Both the position numbers and the translations under genes were made by a program. The notes below the pieces were generated by a model, which worked only from the letters and a program-made list of their open reading frames with translations, did not search any database and was not told the origin of the DNA. From the NCBI RefSeq assembly GCF_002999335.1, contig NW_020312602.1, positions 124,001 through 188,000 of the forward strand: a stretch of DNA of 64,000 nt. The letters run 5' to 3'. Shown piece by piece: positions 21,248 to 33,879 of this stretch. Source of the DNA: Cyclospora cayetanensis. Its lineage: Eukaryota > Apicomplexa > Conoidasida > Eucoccidiorida > Eimeriidae. Positions within the stretch are counted from its first letter, which is position 1. Each line of letters opens with the position of its first letter.

Positions 21248-23446
21248 TCAACGCGAACCCCCATTTGCTCGCTCTTCAGTAGCCGTTTCTTCTCTCTCTC
21301 GCTCTGAGGGTCTCTTGCTGCCAAGCCGCTCCTTAGTCGCTTCCTTGGCGTCTCCTGGATGTTTCAACTCCCAGCGTGAGCTTTCCTGAGGACGCCGGCG
21401 ATCTGAATTATGATGGCTTCGCCCTTCGCGATCCTCTTCTCTGGTCCAGCATCTCCCACGTTCTCCACCATTCCTCTCCTCGTACATGTTTCCTCGGCTC
21501 CTGTCTGCTTCAGCCATGTCTCTTTCCCGCCTATCTCGTGTCTCCCTCTCATCGGCTCTATCGCGATGACGCCTGCCACTGTCTTCATCATTTCGATCAC
21601 GGTTACGCCTACCACTGTCTTCATCATTTCGATCACGGTTACGCCTGCCACTGTCTTCATCATTTCGATCACGGTTACGCCTGCCACTGTCTTCATCATC
21701 TCTATCACGGTTACGCCTGCCACTGTCTTCATCATCTCTATCACGGTTACGCCTGCCACTGTCTTCATCATCTCTATCACGGTTACGCCTACCACTGTCT
21801 TCATCATCTCTATCACGGTTACGCCTACCACTGTCTTCATCATCTCTATCACGGTTACGCCTACCACTGTCTTCATCATCTCGATCACGATGACGCCTTC
21901 TTTCTTCTGCCACCAGCGTGCGCTCTCTCTCCCTAGCCCTCCTCTGCTCGCCAATGCTTTCCTCCTGTACTTTCTCACCGTGCCTGGCGTCTCCTGCCCT
22001 CCGCTCCCGATCGTCGCGTCGTGATTCCACAAGCCTCTCTCTTCCTTCCTCCCCTCTGCGTCTGCTCCTCTCCCCTCCATGCTCTTCACCATCATCTCGC
22101 CCTCTGCCGCTTCTGGAGGAGACTTCGCGATGCCTGTCTCCCCAGCCTTTTCCACGGACAGGAATCCGCCAACGTTCGTCTGCTGCATCGCGTTCGCGGC
22201 TGCCCTCTACTGGCCCCCTTCCCCCGCGCGCATGGCAGATTTCTCCTCTCAAAGGCTTCCCCTCTGCGTCGTCTTCATCTTCGCGCCTTCCCTTGCGACT
22301 TTGTAAAGGCTCGCCAGCAGCCCCCTGCACTGCCGTGTTCCCCGAGTGTCTCCACCGCTGGCTATTGCGCCTCATGTGCTCCCCTTCGCTGCTCGGATGA
22401 TCATGACTACGGCTACGCTTTACCCGACTCTCTAGCCTCGACTCCTGGTCGTCAGACAACAGAGGACTCTCCTCCCGCCTCTCTACCCCACCAAAAGAGG
22501 CCTCCCCACACAAACCACCTCCAGAGGATAACGCCGCTTCACGTTCCTGCGCTATCCGGCTCGCGTGCTCGGTCAGAGCGCGAAGCGAAGGCTGCTTCTC
22601 CAGCAACTCTCTCTTCACTGCAGGGTCCACGATCTCCTCCTTCTTCATGCGCTTTTGCACGAGCTCCTTCATCTTGTTCTTGCCGCTGGCATCGCTATCA
22701 CTGCTACTACTATCACTGCTGCTATTATCGCTGCTACTACTACTGCTGCTGCTGCTGCTACTGCTGCTGCTGCTGCTCGTACTGCTACTACTGATGCTGC
22801 GCTTTCTGTGCTTCTTTGCGGGCCGCTGTGCTTCCTTGTGCCGCCTACGCCGCTCTCTCATCTCTTTGATAGCTGCCTTTCGCTCTTCTATCATGCGCCG
22901 CTTTCGCTCTTCCCATTCTCTTTGCCTCTGCAGCTTAAGTTCTTTCTGCTTTTCCCAGTTGAATGCAGCCCCCACTTCGTGGCTGCTGGTTACTCCAAGG
23001 GCCGACGCAACCTGTTCGAGCTGCCGCTGCTTCCACGCTGCGCCTTCGTGAGTATCCATGGAGGGCTCCATCTGCAACAAGCTGCGGCCAAAGATGCCCT
23101 CCTGAGTACCCATACGGGAACCGAGCCGCTGGCTTTCTACATGAGCCTCTCGTGTGAGCTGCGAGCGCAGTGTATCGATCATCTTGTCGATTCTGGACGC
23201 CGACAGCCCCTGCTCCTCCAGTTTGGCCCTCTCGTGCATCAACTTCACCTCCACACGGCGAAGCTGCTCATGAAGTAGCAGGGCGGGGTCCGCCTGTCGC
23301 ACCTTAGGCTGGTCTATAGGCTTATGCCCGAGCTGGCCAAAGCCTGGCATGTCTGTCCTCCTCGGGCGGAGGTATCCGAGGTTTCGCTGTACATATCCAT
23401 TTGTGCCACTTCCCCTTGGGGTCTGCAGCCCAATGCCGTTATACAT
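21248..23446 (-). CDS. CWC21: CWC21/SRRM2-type spliceosome protein (cwf21 domain, RS/RD-rich)
   Basis: Intronless, 732 codons. It starts MYNGIGLQTPRGSGTNGYVQ, which is nearly the invariant start of SRRM2/Cwc21, so I use the ATG at 23446 rather than the in-frame extension upstream. Residues about 40-90 form the cwf21 helix pair (LLHEQLRRVEVKLMHERAKL), which in yeast contacts Prp8 and Snu114 near the catalytic centre. The rest is highly charged: a poly-Ser block (about 22680-22800), then Arg/Glu/Asp/Ser-rich sequence with ten tandem 12-residue units around 21540-21900. Yeast Cwc21 is only about 135 residues; the long charged tail makes this SRRM2-like. Nuclear. Confidence 0.92.
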   Translation of the reverse strand: MYNGIGLQTPRGSGTNGYVQRNLGYLRPRRTDMPGFGQLGHKPIDQPKVRQADPALLLHEQLRRVEVKLMHERAKLEEQGLSASRIDKMIDTLRSQLTREAHVESQRLGSRMGTQEGIFGRSLLQMEPSMDTHEGAAWKQRQLEQVASALGVTSSHEVGAAFNWEKQKELKLQRQREWEERKRRMIEERKAAIKEMRERRRRHKEAQRPAKKHRKRSISSSSTSSSSSSSSSSSSSSSSDNSSSDSSSSDSDASGKNKMKELVQKRMKKEEIVDPAVKRELLEKQPSLRALTEHASRIAQEREAALSSGGGLCGEASFGGVERREESPLLSDDQESRLESRVKRSRSHDHPSSEGEHMRRNSQRWRHSGNTAVQGAAGEPLQSRKGRREDEDDAEGKPLRGEICHARGGRGPVEGSRERDAADERWRIPVRGKGWGDRHREVSSRSGRGRDDGEEHGGERSRRRGEEGRERLVESRRDDRERRAGDARHGEKVQEESIGEQRRARERERTLVAEERRRHRDRDDEDSGRRNRDRDDEDSGRRNRDRDDEDSGRRNRDRDDEDSGRRNRDRDDEDSGRRNRDRDDEDSGRRNRDRNDEDSGRRNRDRNDEDSGRRNRDRNDEDSGRRHRDRADERETRDRRERDMAEADRSRGNMYEERNGGERGRCWTREEDREGRSHHNSDRRRPQESSRWELKHPGDAKEATKERLGSKRPSEREREETATEERANGGSR
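21540..21900 (-). repeat. 36-bp tandem repeat encoding RNRDRDDEDSGR units in CWC21
   Basis: Ten nearly identical 36-bp units, each encoding 12 residues. The first has His for Asn at position 2, and the three nearest the C-terminus change one Asp to Asn. The array is coding. The long open frame on the opposite strand is its shadow. Confidence 0.92.
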
Positions 23447-25736
23447 CTTCGCTAGAGAGAGAGAGACAGAGCGCCAGAGACACAACAAGAGAGAGAAAGA
23501 GAGGAAGACCAAAAGAATCCGGCGCGGGGTGGAGGGAACTGCCGCTGCCACCACTGCCCTGCGGCCAGCATTCAAAGACAAAAGTCCTGATTTCCCAATC
23601 TATAAAGGGACTATCCCGATAAGAAGCAGGAAAATACACGTATCAGTTCGCTTCGGGAGCAAGGCAGATCAACCGCCACACTGCAGCCAAGGTATGCATG
23701 TACCAGGGAAGCCGTGTTTTTAATCATGAGCAGATCTGCATAAAAGAGCAGCAAGCGACAAAAGCAAAGTACGAATGGCTTTAATTGAATCTAAATATGG
23801 AACAATGAAGTCAACTGCATCTTCTTCACAGCCATGCAGGTCCGACATGCATGCACTTGAGACCGAGCAGCCGCCAGGGGTGGCGCCAAATCTTTTTGCC
23901 CTTGCTGGCGGTCATACACTCCTTGGACCAGTGAGACGTAATGCACGTTTAACAGCCCTCAAAGCGAAAAAGGCGCTTCTGGCCTCAAGGAGAAGCCCAA
24001 ATGAGCCGTGCTCTGTAGGGATTCACATGAGAACAAATGCAGGGACCTCCTTCTGACCAGCAGGGGCATGGGCAGTCAGAAGATTTGTACTGACATTCAA
24101 TAGCACAATCTCACATTAACCACACATTTACAGGAACCTAACACCCAGGAAGGCCTGCTGGTTAAGCAGCACTGCTACTGTAGGGTTCATGGGAGCTCCC
24201 AAGTGATTTTCAGCGCTTCGTCGCGGGGCCTCTTGTAACTAAATAGAGGCTCTATAATTTTCCAAAGTGTGGCTTCTGTGTGATCGTAATGCCGGGTTCT
24301 GTAAATTCATTCGACTCCTTAACCCCTTGAGCACTCAAGAGAGGAGCGAGCGTTTTTCGCTGAACGGACTAGGTTTGTTGCGGTTGTATTACATGCTGTA
24401 GCCCAATTTTAGGTCTGAAAATTTCCCCACGATTTCCTTATGGCTGATTCACTGCACTAAAATGTGGGCACCCAAGGAGTACTGCTGTGCAGTGGCCTGT
24501 GGAAGTGGGCGGCAAATTGATCAGGAGAGCCGTATCGGTTGTTCTTCTATAGCCTAACTCTCTCCCCAGCACCACTTCTCGTCCTACGAGCTTTACTATA
24601 CGCAATCAACACTTTTGGCCTCCTGAGGTATCAGGACAGGGTAGGAAGCTTAGATCCCTGCCAAAAGTCGTCAAGAGGTGTATGCACGCAACGCCTCTAG
24701 GTTGGCCTTCCATGCCATGCGATGCACCCTTTGCAGAAGCCCTTCTTTCGTCCTCATCCTGAGTGTAGCATGAATTCTGTACTAAAGACTGCTGGCCAGT
24801 GGAACAGGGCCCTTTAGCACTCCGCCTATAGCGTATCATCTGTATCGCAGCCACGGGACCCTCATGGCGTCCCTTCCTTAGCGGTGGACCAATCTGATTC
24901 AGTAGGGCGTGCGTCGGCAACGTGCACTCTTCCCCACTCGTGCACCGAGCGGTCCGAAATGTATTAGTGCTGCCAATGCCGCGGGTGACCTGCTGCTATA
25001 AGTGGTTTGCTTCGGACTCAGGCGCAGCATATTGCATCCTATCCAGCTGGTCGCGCCAAGCTTACGGCGAGGCAGCAACTTCTTCTGTAGTATCACATGT
25101 AGCACTGCCTGCTCACGTTCTATGCCTGAATTTTGGAGAACTGTGGAGCCCTTGGTTTGCCGTGTTGATAGGATGACCAGGCAATGCAAGTTTTCCACCA
25201 ATAGTCCTATAAGAGTCTGGAAGGGTTGGTCTAAAAAAGACTATGGTGGAATTTTGGCCCTTCCGTGCACTCTCCTACATCAAACGTTGCAAAAAGTACG
25301 CCCCAAGGAAAAACTCCAGGCGAGAAGACATCGCTTCAAGACCCTCAAGGCCCTCATTATACTTAGCTCAAATCGTCTTCGTATTCGGAGTCCGAATATG
25401 CAACCGATGGCCACTGATGAAGCCCCGTAGGCGACACAAGTTGTGGGACTTCTGCTCGCCGCAAGAGGTCCGTCACCATGGACGCAATCTGGCACCACAG
25501 CAGCACATAGGGCCAGTCCAGTTCGCATAGGCTTTTCATCAATGAAGCTGGACAAAGCTTGTTTCGCCAAAGCCACGAGTGGAGCATGCGGGGTGTGGCT
25601 AAACAAGGCCCGTTGCGTTTGTCATCTGGCAATTGTGAACAAGCATGAGCCCCACTACATGCGGAGCTTCCAGTGATACTGAAGGCCCTGAAACAGCGTT
25701 TCTAGAGCTGCATTTGCAGCATGCGCAACGTCCGAA
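23447..25736. other. Intergenic region upstream of CWC21
   Basis: A GA-rich tract (about 23452-23515) sits immediately upstream of the CWC21 start and is probably its pyrimidine-rich 5' leader on the minus strand. A 93-codon ATG frame on the plus strand (23775-24056) and a minus-strand stretch at 25363-25632 (containing ELDWPYVLLWCQIASMVTDL) are open, but I could not link either to a family or to neighbouring exons. Confidence 0.35.
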
Positions 25737-28700
25737 CTAGTTGCCCATCAAGGCGTGAACTCGCGCAAGCTGAAGATACACAGGCATGTATCTATAGTTT
25801 GCATAGTGCAGACACACTGACCTGGCCGCCCCACTTGTTAACCTGCTCAGTCACCATCTGATTCAAATTGGCCACGGTACCCGCCAGTGCAAGGCCTCCG
25901 AATCCGCTAGAGGCCTGGAGGCGCGCCAGCATATCTTCGATATTTTCGACGTCTACCTCTGCCCTCCACAGCAGCTGATTGATGGACTTGAGTTTAACCA
26001 CCTACAAAAAAAGGGGACAGAAGCCAGCGCGGGCCCTCTAGCCGGCTCCCGTACTACCAAGAGCTATCTCGGTGCACACAACGCACGGTAACGCTCCGGC
26101 TGTAGCAGCTCATCACGCGAAAAAGAGAGAAGAGCCAGCTCTGTCTGTCTGCTCGTGGCACTGCTACCCCTCGGGCCCACACCAATGCCCCTATGTGGCT
26201 GGCGCGCTGCCCGTGACGCGTGTGGCGAAGCGCTGCTCTTACGTCCTCTTCAGGCAGTGTCGGGGGGGGTTCTGTTTCGCTTTTGGCTTCCACTCCAACT
26301 GCCGAGGCAGCCGCTGCGAGAGCCGAGGAGAGAAGCTGTTGCGCTTCCGCTGTTTGGGAGGCCGCGTGCTGCAGCAGTGTCGAAAGGCCCTCTTTCAACT
26401 GCTCCTGCACTGCATCGAGGTCTACAGAGCTGCCGGATGCCATCTTGAAGCGCTCTTCAAACGTCAGTCCGGGGGATCCCGACCGCGTGAGGACTTGGCC
26501 TCCCGATGAAATGGCAAGGATCGAAGAACTATCCAAGCCTTCTAGCGAAGGAGACAGGCGGCCTTCCTGGTCGGTACCCCGTGGAGACTCCTCGGATGCG
26601 GGGCTTGGTGCCTCACTGTTGCCGGGAGGGTTCAAGACTGTGCACTCCATGCAGGCTGAAGCCTCCACGCGCTCCTGCTGCAACCGCGTACTCTCAGCTT
26701 CTCTGTATTCTGCAGCAAGAGCAACAAGCAAAGTGACGACATACGCATTGTGTGATACTCTCTGCACTCGCTGCTAGACCTTTTATTAGTAGAGAGTCAG
26801 CCATCGAGGACGCATCGTGGACGCGTCTCTCCGTGCGGCGCGCAGAGACGACTCGACAGCAAGAGGGTCTACGCGCTACTGCAAGACTGTCTGCTGCACC
26901 ACACACACTTGAGCGCTGGTTTTCGCGAGCCTTTGCTACTGCGCAAGCTAGATTACTGTGCATTTAGGGTGCATGAAAATCGCTGCTGCCACGAGCAAAG
27001 AAAGAGGGCCCGCCGGCTCTGACCTCGCAACTCTGTTTTTGCTTGGGTAAGCACTTGCGTTACTTCTTTTACAAGCTCCAGCATACGCTCAAACTCCATA
27101 TCTTCATCGTCCACTTCAGCGCAATCCCCCAAGATGGTGGCGTACGCAGGGCCCTGAAGGAGCCATGCACCGAATGCGCAAGAGGGAGTATTGTTGCCTC
27201 GAGAATCGGCTCTTAAATGTGGGCTTTAATTGGGTATGCGGACGGCAGCCTGGCTCTTTAGAGAGATCAAGAAAGCCCAATTGAGGAGGGACGGCAGAAG
27301 TATTGTATGACGCTACGAGTTGTAGCTTCCGCTTACGGCGCCCACGAATACCGATAAATCTACGTTTGAGCGCACGATCGCCTTTCGGTCTAGGCCCCGC
27401 ATCTGCAAACGCAAGGAAAGCCGAGACAGTGAGCGTGGAGAGCTTCGAATCATTGTTCTCGAATTTCACAGTCCTACAGAGACTGCCATGCAGTAGCTCT
27501 CTGCCTGCGTGTCTCCCCTCTGAAGCTGGCGACCGTTGCACGGCACGGGGCGAGGCCTTCCAGCGCCAACGAACCTCCTCAGCCGCTGCGTCGAGCCGCT
27601 TCTTTTGCTCCTCGTATTTTCTGCAGCAAGAACAAAACCGCAGGGGAGGCGCAGGGAAGAGGGCTGACGTTGAAGAAAGCTCGTTGCGCTGCTTGCGTGC
27701 CCCGTGCCGATTCCAAGGGCGATGCGCCTCCCTGACGCTCTCACCTCTCGAGCTCCTCCGGGGGATGCCATGGCAAGTCCATGCAGTCTTGGAGACCAGC
27801 GCTTTCCTTGACCTCTGGCAGCTTTGTGAGTTGCACGGTTGTTTGACTCCGCTGCATCGCTTTCCTAAACGCGCAGCAAGGGCAAAGGCAAGAGGAGGGA
27901 CTGACACGAGCAGGACCACTTGCGGGAGCGAATGACGTTTGGCTCAGGGGGAGTCCGTACGTCGAGTGTTTCACGCATATTCTGTCATATACGTATACTC
28001 GACAAAAACGTTTGGGGAGTCCAGCGCAGAACTACAAGGGCCTGGAAGTGCTGCACCACAGAGCAGTCCCCCACCAGACTCCCAACGGCAGAACATACAA
28101 AAATCGCCGTGAATGCGAGAGGAGGTGCATCTTCGAAAGCTTGAGTCCTTTGTTTGCTGCAATAATCGCCTTGCACCCCGTTACCCAAGCGTCGAACTCG
28201 AACTCGTCTTTGCACGTCAGATCCAGGGTTCTTGCTTCTTCCAAAGTGGCATCAGGAAGCAACAAAGTCTCTGCGTATGCCCTTGAAGGCTCCCCGTCCC
28301 TAAACACGAGCGAAAAGCTCAAATGCGACAGCGTGGGTATTCTGTAACCCCCAAACGTTACGGACTTCTGACCGAGAACAAGCCCCTCCAAGTCTCCCAT
28401 GTGGACCATGGAGGCGTCTTTGCCCTTGCTGGCAGAGTACCAAAGCAGCCGCTGATGGTCAGTAGACAGCTGAAACTGTCGGAGGTGTGGATGCCCAAAC
28501 CGCGTGTGCTTCAGCAGGTTCGTGCCTGAGACGCGACAGAACGCACTAGCAGTGTATCGAGCAATGCTTCCTTCCATATGCCCAGCTTGCGACTGGCTCT
28601 CTGACTGCTGAACCCCCTCGCAGGAATCGCCCTTATTCAATCTACGATTTAAGCCAGCTGAAGGGGTTCTACGCGCCCTGGGAACGCTCCTAGCTAGCCA

Positions 28701-30667
28701 ACGGCGTCGGCCTTGCCTCTGCGCATTTGCAGGATCGCTTTTTGAGCCTCGATGTGACGCATTGGTTCTATAGCGACAGAGATCCTCCGCCACTTATCGC
28801 CGGTCAATTTCCTAAGGTTGGACAGCTCCGCGCGTTGCTGTGCATCCTCCGCTTCTGTGGAGTAGGGCTCTAGCAAGTAGGTGGCTCCGTCTGTCAGCGA
28901 TGGAAAGTCCTTTGAAAACATACGAGGGCCTAGCACTACGCGAACACGAACCTCAGAGCTACCTTTTTCGCCTTTCGAGCTTCCGTCTAGAGGACCGTTT
29001 GACTCGCTGCCTTGCCGAGAATTCCCCTCCGCCTCCTCCGCTGGAGGGGGCAGGTCAGAGCGCAAAGTCAGCGTTTTGACCCCCCGAAACAAATCATCGC
29101 CATCAACCTCGGCTCTGAGCACATGCAGCGCAGGAAAAAAAGTCGCCCGGCAAGATCCATGAATCTCACTCTTGCGAGATCGGAATGTGGATGCTGCGCC
29201 TACTGACACTCCACCTCTCGAGGAGGCGATGCATGCGCTGATCAAACCGCCAAAGGAAGGCCCTCCGCCCTAGGGCACGACTTCAAACCCGCATATCGTC
29301 TTTTTCGCAACGCACGAGTCTGGCAACGGGCGAATTTGCCTGAGGCAGAAGCCGGCTCCTGCTTTCGAAGATTCCGAGTCCTCTCCTTCATCCGCCATGA
29401 CGTCGCATGCACACAGCACTGACGTTTTCACGTCCTCTGCACAGGTGTCCAACGGCCACGAAACGGGCGTGTATACACCCTACGCACGACACACATGACA
29501 CCGCAGCAGTGCGTGCGAAATATGCATGCATGCACCAATGATGACGATATTTCGGAGAAAAGGCACGCGATTTGAGTCTTCAGTTGTAGGAGAGAGAGAG
29601 AGATCTAGTCGCCCCCCGTCAGACACCCCACTGACCTGTACTCCCTGGACCTCAGGCCAGGATACACGAGTGATATGCTAGAAGCTAGAAACCTCTTAGG
29701 AAATTAGAAAAGGGAACCTATGACTGTCAATAGGGTAGAGCGGCCATACCCTATAAACAACCCAAATACGGATCTTTCTGTAATCCTCAAGCTGGTGGCC
29801 GTTCACTCCTTCGGCAGTTTCGCGAGCTTCTTGCCCGATGTCTTCCCACGGCCTCAAGCCACTTTCAAAAGGCCAGTAAGAGGTATCACCCGATGCTTCA
29901 CCAAGTGGAGCTTTGTTCTTGTGTCTGTCAGCTCCTTGCGCCTTTGTGCAAAGCTCGGTCAGACGAGCTGACGGGGTACTCTGCGGAGGAACGGCGGCAC
30001 CAGAACTGGCAGCTCGCTCTCTCGTCTTCTCCTTATCAGCTGTGAGGTCCACGGCCGTGATATCACTGGTGGTCTGAAACGCAGTCGCTATAGCATGCAT
30101 GTCATCTTCATTAAACGCAAAGTTGTCCTCTACGAGTGTTCCTTCCCCCACAGCGTAGACTCCCTCCGGGAGCAGCGAGCTGCTGCCCTGGCCTGGTTCA
30201 GACTCCAAAGAAGGGACTGCTGTGTCTTCTGATGCACTGCGCTCCTCCTTTTCTCCCTTCCGAGCCTCCTCCAAGTTACTCGCTGCATGAGGAGTTGCGG
30301 GAAATTCCGCGTCGGCTAATTTTGGTGCACACAAATGCGCGTCTGCAGACGCAAAAGCCCCTGTAACCTGACTTTTAATCAACTCTTCACTGCAGCTGTC
30401 TCTATCGTTGTGGCTCTCGTTCTTCAGTGGAGCTGGGGGGATGCCCACTTTTTGCAAGGTATGGGTAAGCAGGTCCGACGATTCTCGGCATTCTGGTGCC
30501 TCTGCACTTTTCATGGTCCCCCACACCTCTTCGGAAGCCGTAAGCATAGATGGCGTGTCTTCATTTGCGTCGGACGCAGAGAGGAGGTCATTAGCAATGA
30601 GAGCCATAGCGTCAGACGCCTCCGTAGTGCCCACAGGCCGGTCGCCACATGCGCTCGGCTCTTCCAT
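25737..30667 (-). CDS. PH-like domain and coiled-coil protein, function unknown
   Basis: Multi-exon gene. The ATG at 30667 opens an acidic, low-complexity N-terminal exon of about 300 residues. Further exons lie about 29280-29440 and 28700-29200. The exon around 28150-28530 encodes a PH-like fold: HLRQFQLSTDHQRLLWYS, then FSLVFRD, then LDLTCKDEFEFDAWVTGCKA, which fits the last strand and C-terminal helix of PH domains of the plant PH-RCC1 type. Downstream exons (27500-27900, 27020-27120, 26200-26770, 25821-26000) are helical (EFERMLELVKEVTQVL; INQLLWRAEVDVENIEDML). The last exon is 25737-25769 (LARVHALMGN, stop), joined in phase 0 through a CAG/GTCAGT donor. It may bind phosphoinositides at a membrane or cytoskeletal structure. 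Internal exon limits are approximate. Confidence 0.65.
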
Positions 30668-33600
30668 AGACGCGCTCTCTCACGTCTCGTCAATGGCTAA
30701 AGGGGATGGATGTATGCGCCAGCACAAGCAAACGAGCACAGAAACACCGGAAATGCGCCGTACTTCAGAGGTCAGCGAGGCTGGTGTTCGCGCCCGCAGC
30801 TACACGCGGGTCGGCAGCGGTGGTGAACAAGCAGTTTCACGCTTTTTTTGGGTCGCTTAATGCTTTCACAAGCAGAATAGTCACGAATTTTAGCGTTCGC
30901 CGTCAGCAGAGAGCGATACACGCTTTTATCTTTGTATAGCAACTGATCATCGGCGCTGGTGGCCTACGGCACGCCCAGCTGTCGAGAGCTGGCAGGTCGC
31001 GGAGTCCAGAGAAGGCAGGGAGAAAGAACACACATGAGGCATTAAAGTCTTTGGTGATAGAAGCGTTAAGGGGAATTTAGCTCTCTTTTTGGGGAGCTGC
31101 AACGTGCGCACAAACGGTCATGCAGACATGCGTTCAGCAGTCGGCTGCGGCCGTCGGCTGGCCGAAGTTCTCAGGTTGTGCTACCTTGACTCCCAACACA
31201 TGTAGCCTTTGCACACTCTAATATTGTCTTGTAGGAGGCGCGAAACATTTAGCTGTCTCAAGATGCACACTCCCTCCACAACAACCCAGGTAATTCTTAG
31301 CGGAGTGGAGTTCCATTCTAAAATGCGACAGAATATTCGGCGACCGGCCAACGAAGCGTTTCGACCATAGAGGAACATGCCAGAAATATGTGTTCTTAAT
31401 AATTCAATCACCCATGAGCGCCGAAAGCAATGGGTCTTCCTTCGCTTGTGTACGGCCGTTGTCACTGGAGCGTAAGAAAATTGGATAGGCTATAAAGGGA
31501 AGTACAGACAGATGCGCAGACAGTGAGGAGCTAGTGCTGGGTGCACTTAGCTTTCGGTTAGAGCTTCTGGAGACCTCAGCTTTGACAAAGTACACAATAC
31601 GTGCAGTAGTAGCTTCTTGAGCTTCTGTTCGAATGGCAGGATTCAGAGCGAAGAGAATTATTGGGCGGCTATTTGGCTACCAACTGCAGTTGTCGTAATG
31701 CGTACATGTGCTACAGCTTCATGGAGTTGGCACTGAGAAGGTAGTGTAGCGCCTGGCTGCTTTCCCAGTGGTGAGCTACTCAGCTTCAAACTTTATGGAA
31801 CCATCTACCGTGAAACCGATAGAGATTGCAGGCAACTTATGGGGATTTTAGCCTTAGTAGTTTTATGCGTTAAAACAATAGAGCCGAGTGCCCTTGAAAG
31901 TACAAGACAATTGAAATCCAGCCTCCAACCACCGAACTCTTTGGGCACCTCTACCCATAAGGCTCTTTGCTCTGTGTGAATGGGTGTACGCAGTGTAGAC
32001 AGTACTATTGAAGGGGAACATAAAGGTTCCAACTTGCTTTTACATGTAAAGCTCTACCTGACGAAGTATTATTTCAGAAGGGCTTTTTTGTATTTACTTT
32101 GAAAGACATCTCAACTTCGCAGCGCCATTGGACTCTTGCGATGGGAATCTCTGCTATTTTGCTCTCCCTAAGTGTTTCTATCGCTTCAGACTTTTTCTGT
32201 GGCCTTAGTGATCGTGTCAAAAACCTGTGCTACCTTACAGATTTCCGAATTCGATGAACAGGCGGCACAGCAGTTTGTTCAAGCAGCTGCTTCCATGCCA
32301 TGGGTGAGACAGTTATATACAGCACCGCACCACCTAAACGATATGCTCCATTTTGATTAAACTAATCTTAGGCAGCGTAATGATGGTTTTTCTTGCGGTG
32401 ATTACAAGTGCACACTAGTGTGAGCTCTATTCCTACGGGAAATTCTGATCCTTTCATGAGATGCTTTCTCTGAATATCGGCAGAGCCTCTTCGGCGTAGG
32501 CACACAGAGAACGCGAAACTCGTGATGGGTCTTGAAAAATGTATTATTCATAGGCTCTTTATTGGGGATTACGCCCGCCTATTGCCAATGATTTTTAATG
32601 TTCAAAGCGAAATGCTCTTTAGGCAAATTTATTGCACGTTGCTTTATCAGGCGCATCCTGTATGCCAAGTGCAGAGATATATTCAGGTTCGCAAGACGGC
32701 GTCCACCACTTCCCGACTCCGTTTGAATGTAACCGCCGGTGGTGTAGCGCATTGTATTGAAGTAGCTAGTCATGGGGGATGCCAGTGCTATCCTTCCTAC
32801 GCCTCTCAGCAGTCAGTCAAAGCCATCAGTCCACACAAAACGCGAATGTGGTTTCCCCTTCAAGTGGTTGACTCAGCTCTGTGTGCGATTTGGAAAGTAC
32901 TATAAACGCAACAAACTTTTGCATCGGCATCTACTCACCAGTCTCCAAAAAATGGACAACAGACGCCCTCTATGGAGATCAGCAGCATACTATAAGTAAC
33001 TTCAGCCCTTTCCAGGTTGCACTGACTATGTCTTGCGCCATTTCATGCGCAAGCCTGCCCGAGGGCAGGTGACCTACCTCGTTGAAGGGGCCCAAGGTCG
33101 TTAACCATGGGTAGTAGCGACATTAAAAATACTTAAAGTGCGGCTAAACGGCTTGTTGACTCTGGAATGATCATGAGCTATGGCAAACGCTGCTGACTTC
33201 TTACGAATGCTGGGGCGGGAGTGCCCATTATCTCCTGTGAGGTGGCAGTTCTATGAAGGAGTTAGTGTTTACTGTCATGGAAAGCGACCAGGCCTCAGCC
33301 GCCAAAGGGAAACACGCCGAAAAATGCTATGTGGGAGAATAAATGGACAGCTTTTGGGTAAGGGTCCGTCTGCTGGATTTCGTTACAACAAGTGCCCATG
33401 AGCCAGCGCCCTATGGGCAGACAGATGCTCCCTACTGGACGTGCGCTGGCCCCCTGATGCCTCGAAATTCTTGCCAGTACGCAGGACGTTATGCCCAAAT
33501 TGTGTTTATTTAGGTCCTCAAGCGAACACAAAAGAGGAGCAGCCTTCTGACTGTCCCACACTGTCTTCGTACCAAGGTATATCCGAATAAAGGCCCAGCT

Positions 33601-33879
33601 ACAGCGCTCCTCTTCGTCCCCCTCTGGATGTCTTCTCTAATTTTTAGCACTATAAATCACAGCGATTGTTAATGATTATATACCTGTGTAGCATCAAGGC
33701 AAGGACATTTTCCTCGCCGTCGAAAACTGAGAGCCCCTCGAGTGGGAGGGCCCCTAGCCTCACGCTTCCCCTTGACAAATGGATCGGGGCGAAGCCAAGC
33801 AGAGGGATCGGCGTGAGGGTCACTCCACGGCTGTTGGAGGATTCGTGGTGGCCATAAGCAGCCTGGACTGCTCGTGGTG
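30668..33879. other. Gene-poor intergenic region, 3.2 kb
   Basis: No supportable gene on either strand. Open stretches are short, without coherent exon chains. It should contain the promoters of the PH-like gene (minus) and of the giant membrane protein (plus). Confidence 0.4.

Noticed and set aside
21376..22024. Long plus-strand frames opposite CWC21
   Set aside because: They mirror the 36-bp repeat and its flanks; the minus-strand frame has the SRRM2 start motif.
23447..23581. In-frame 45-residue N-terminal extension of CWC21 with a hydrophobic stretch
   Set aside because: The family always starts at MYNGIGL; the extension is 5' leader sequence.
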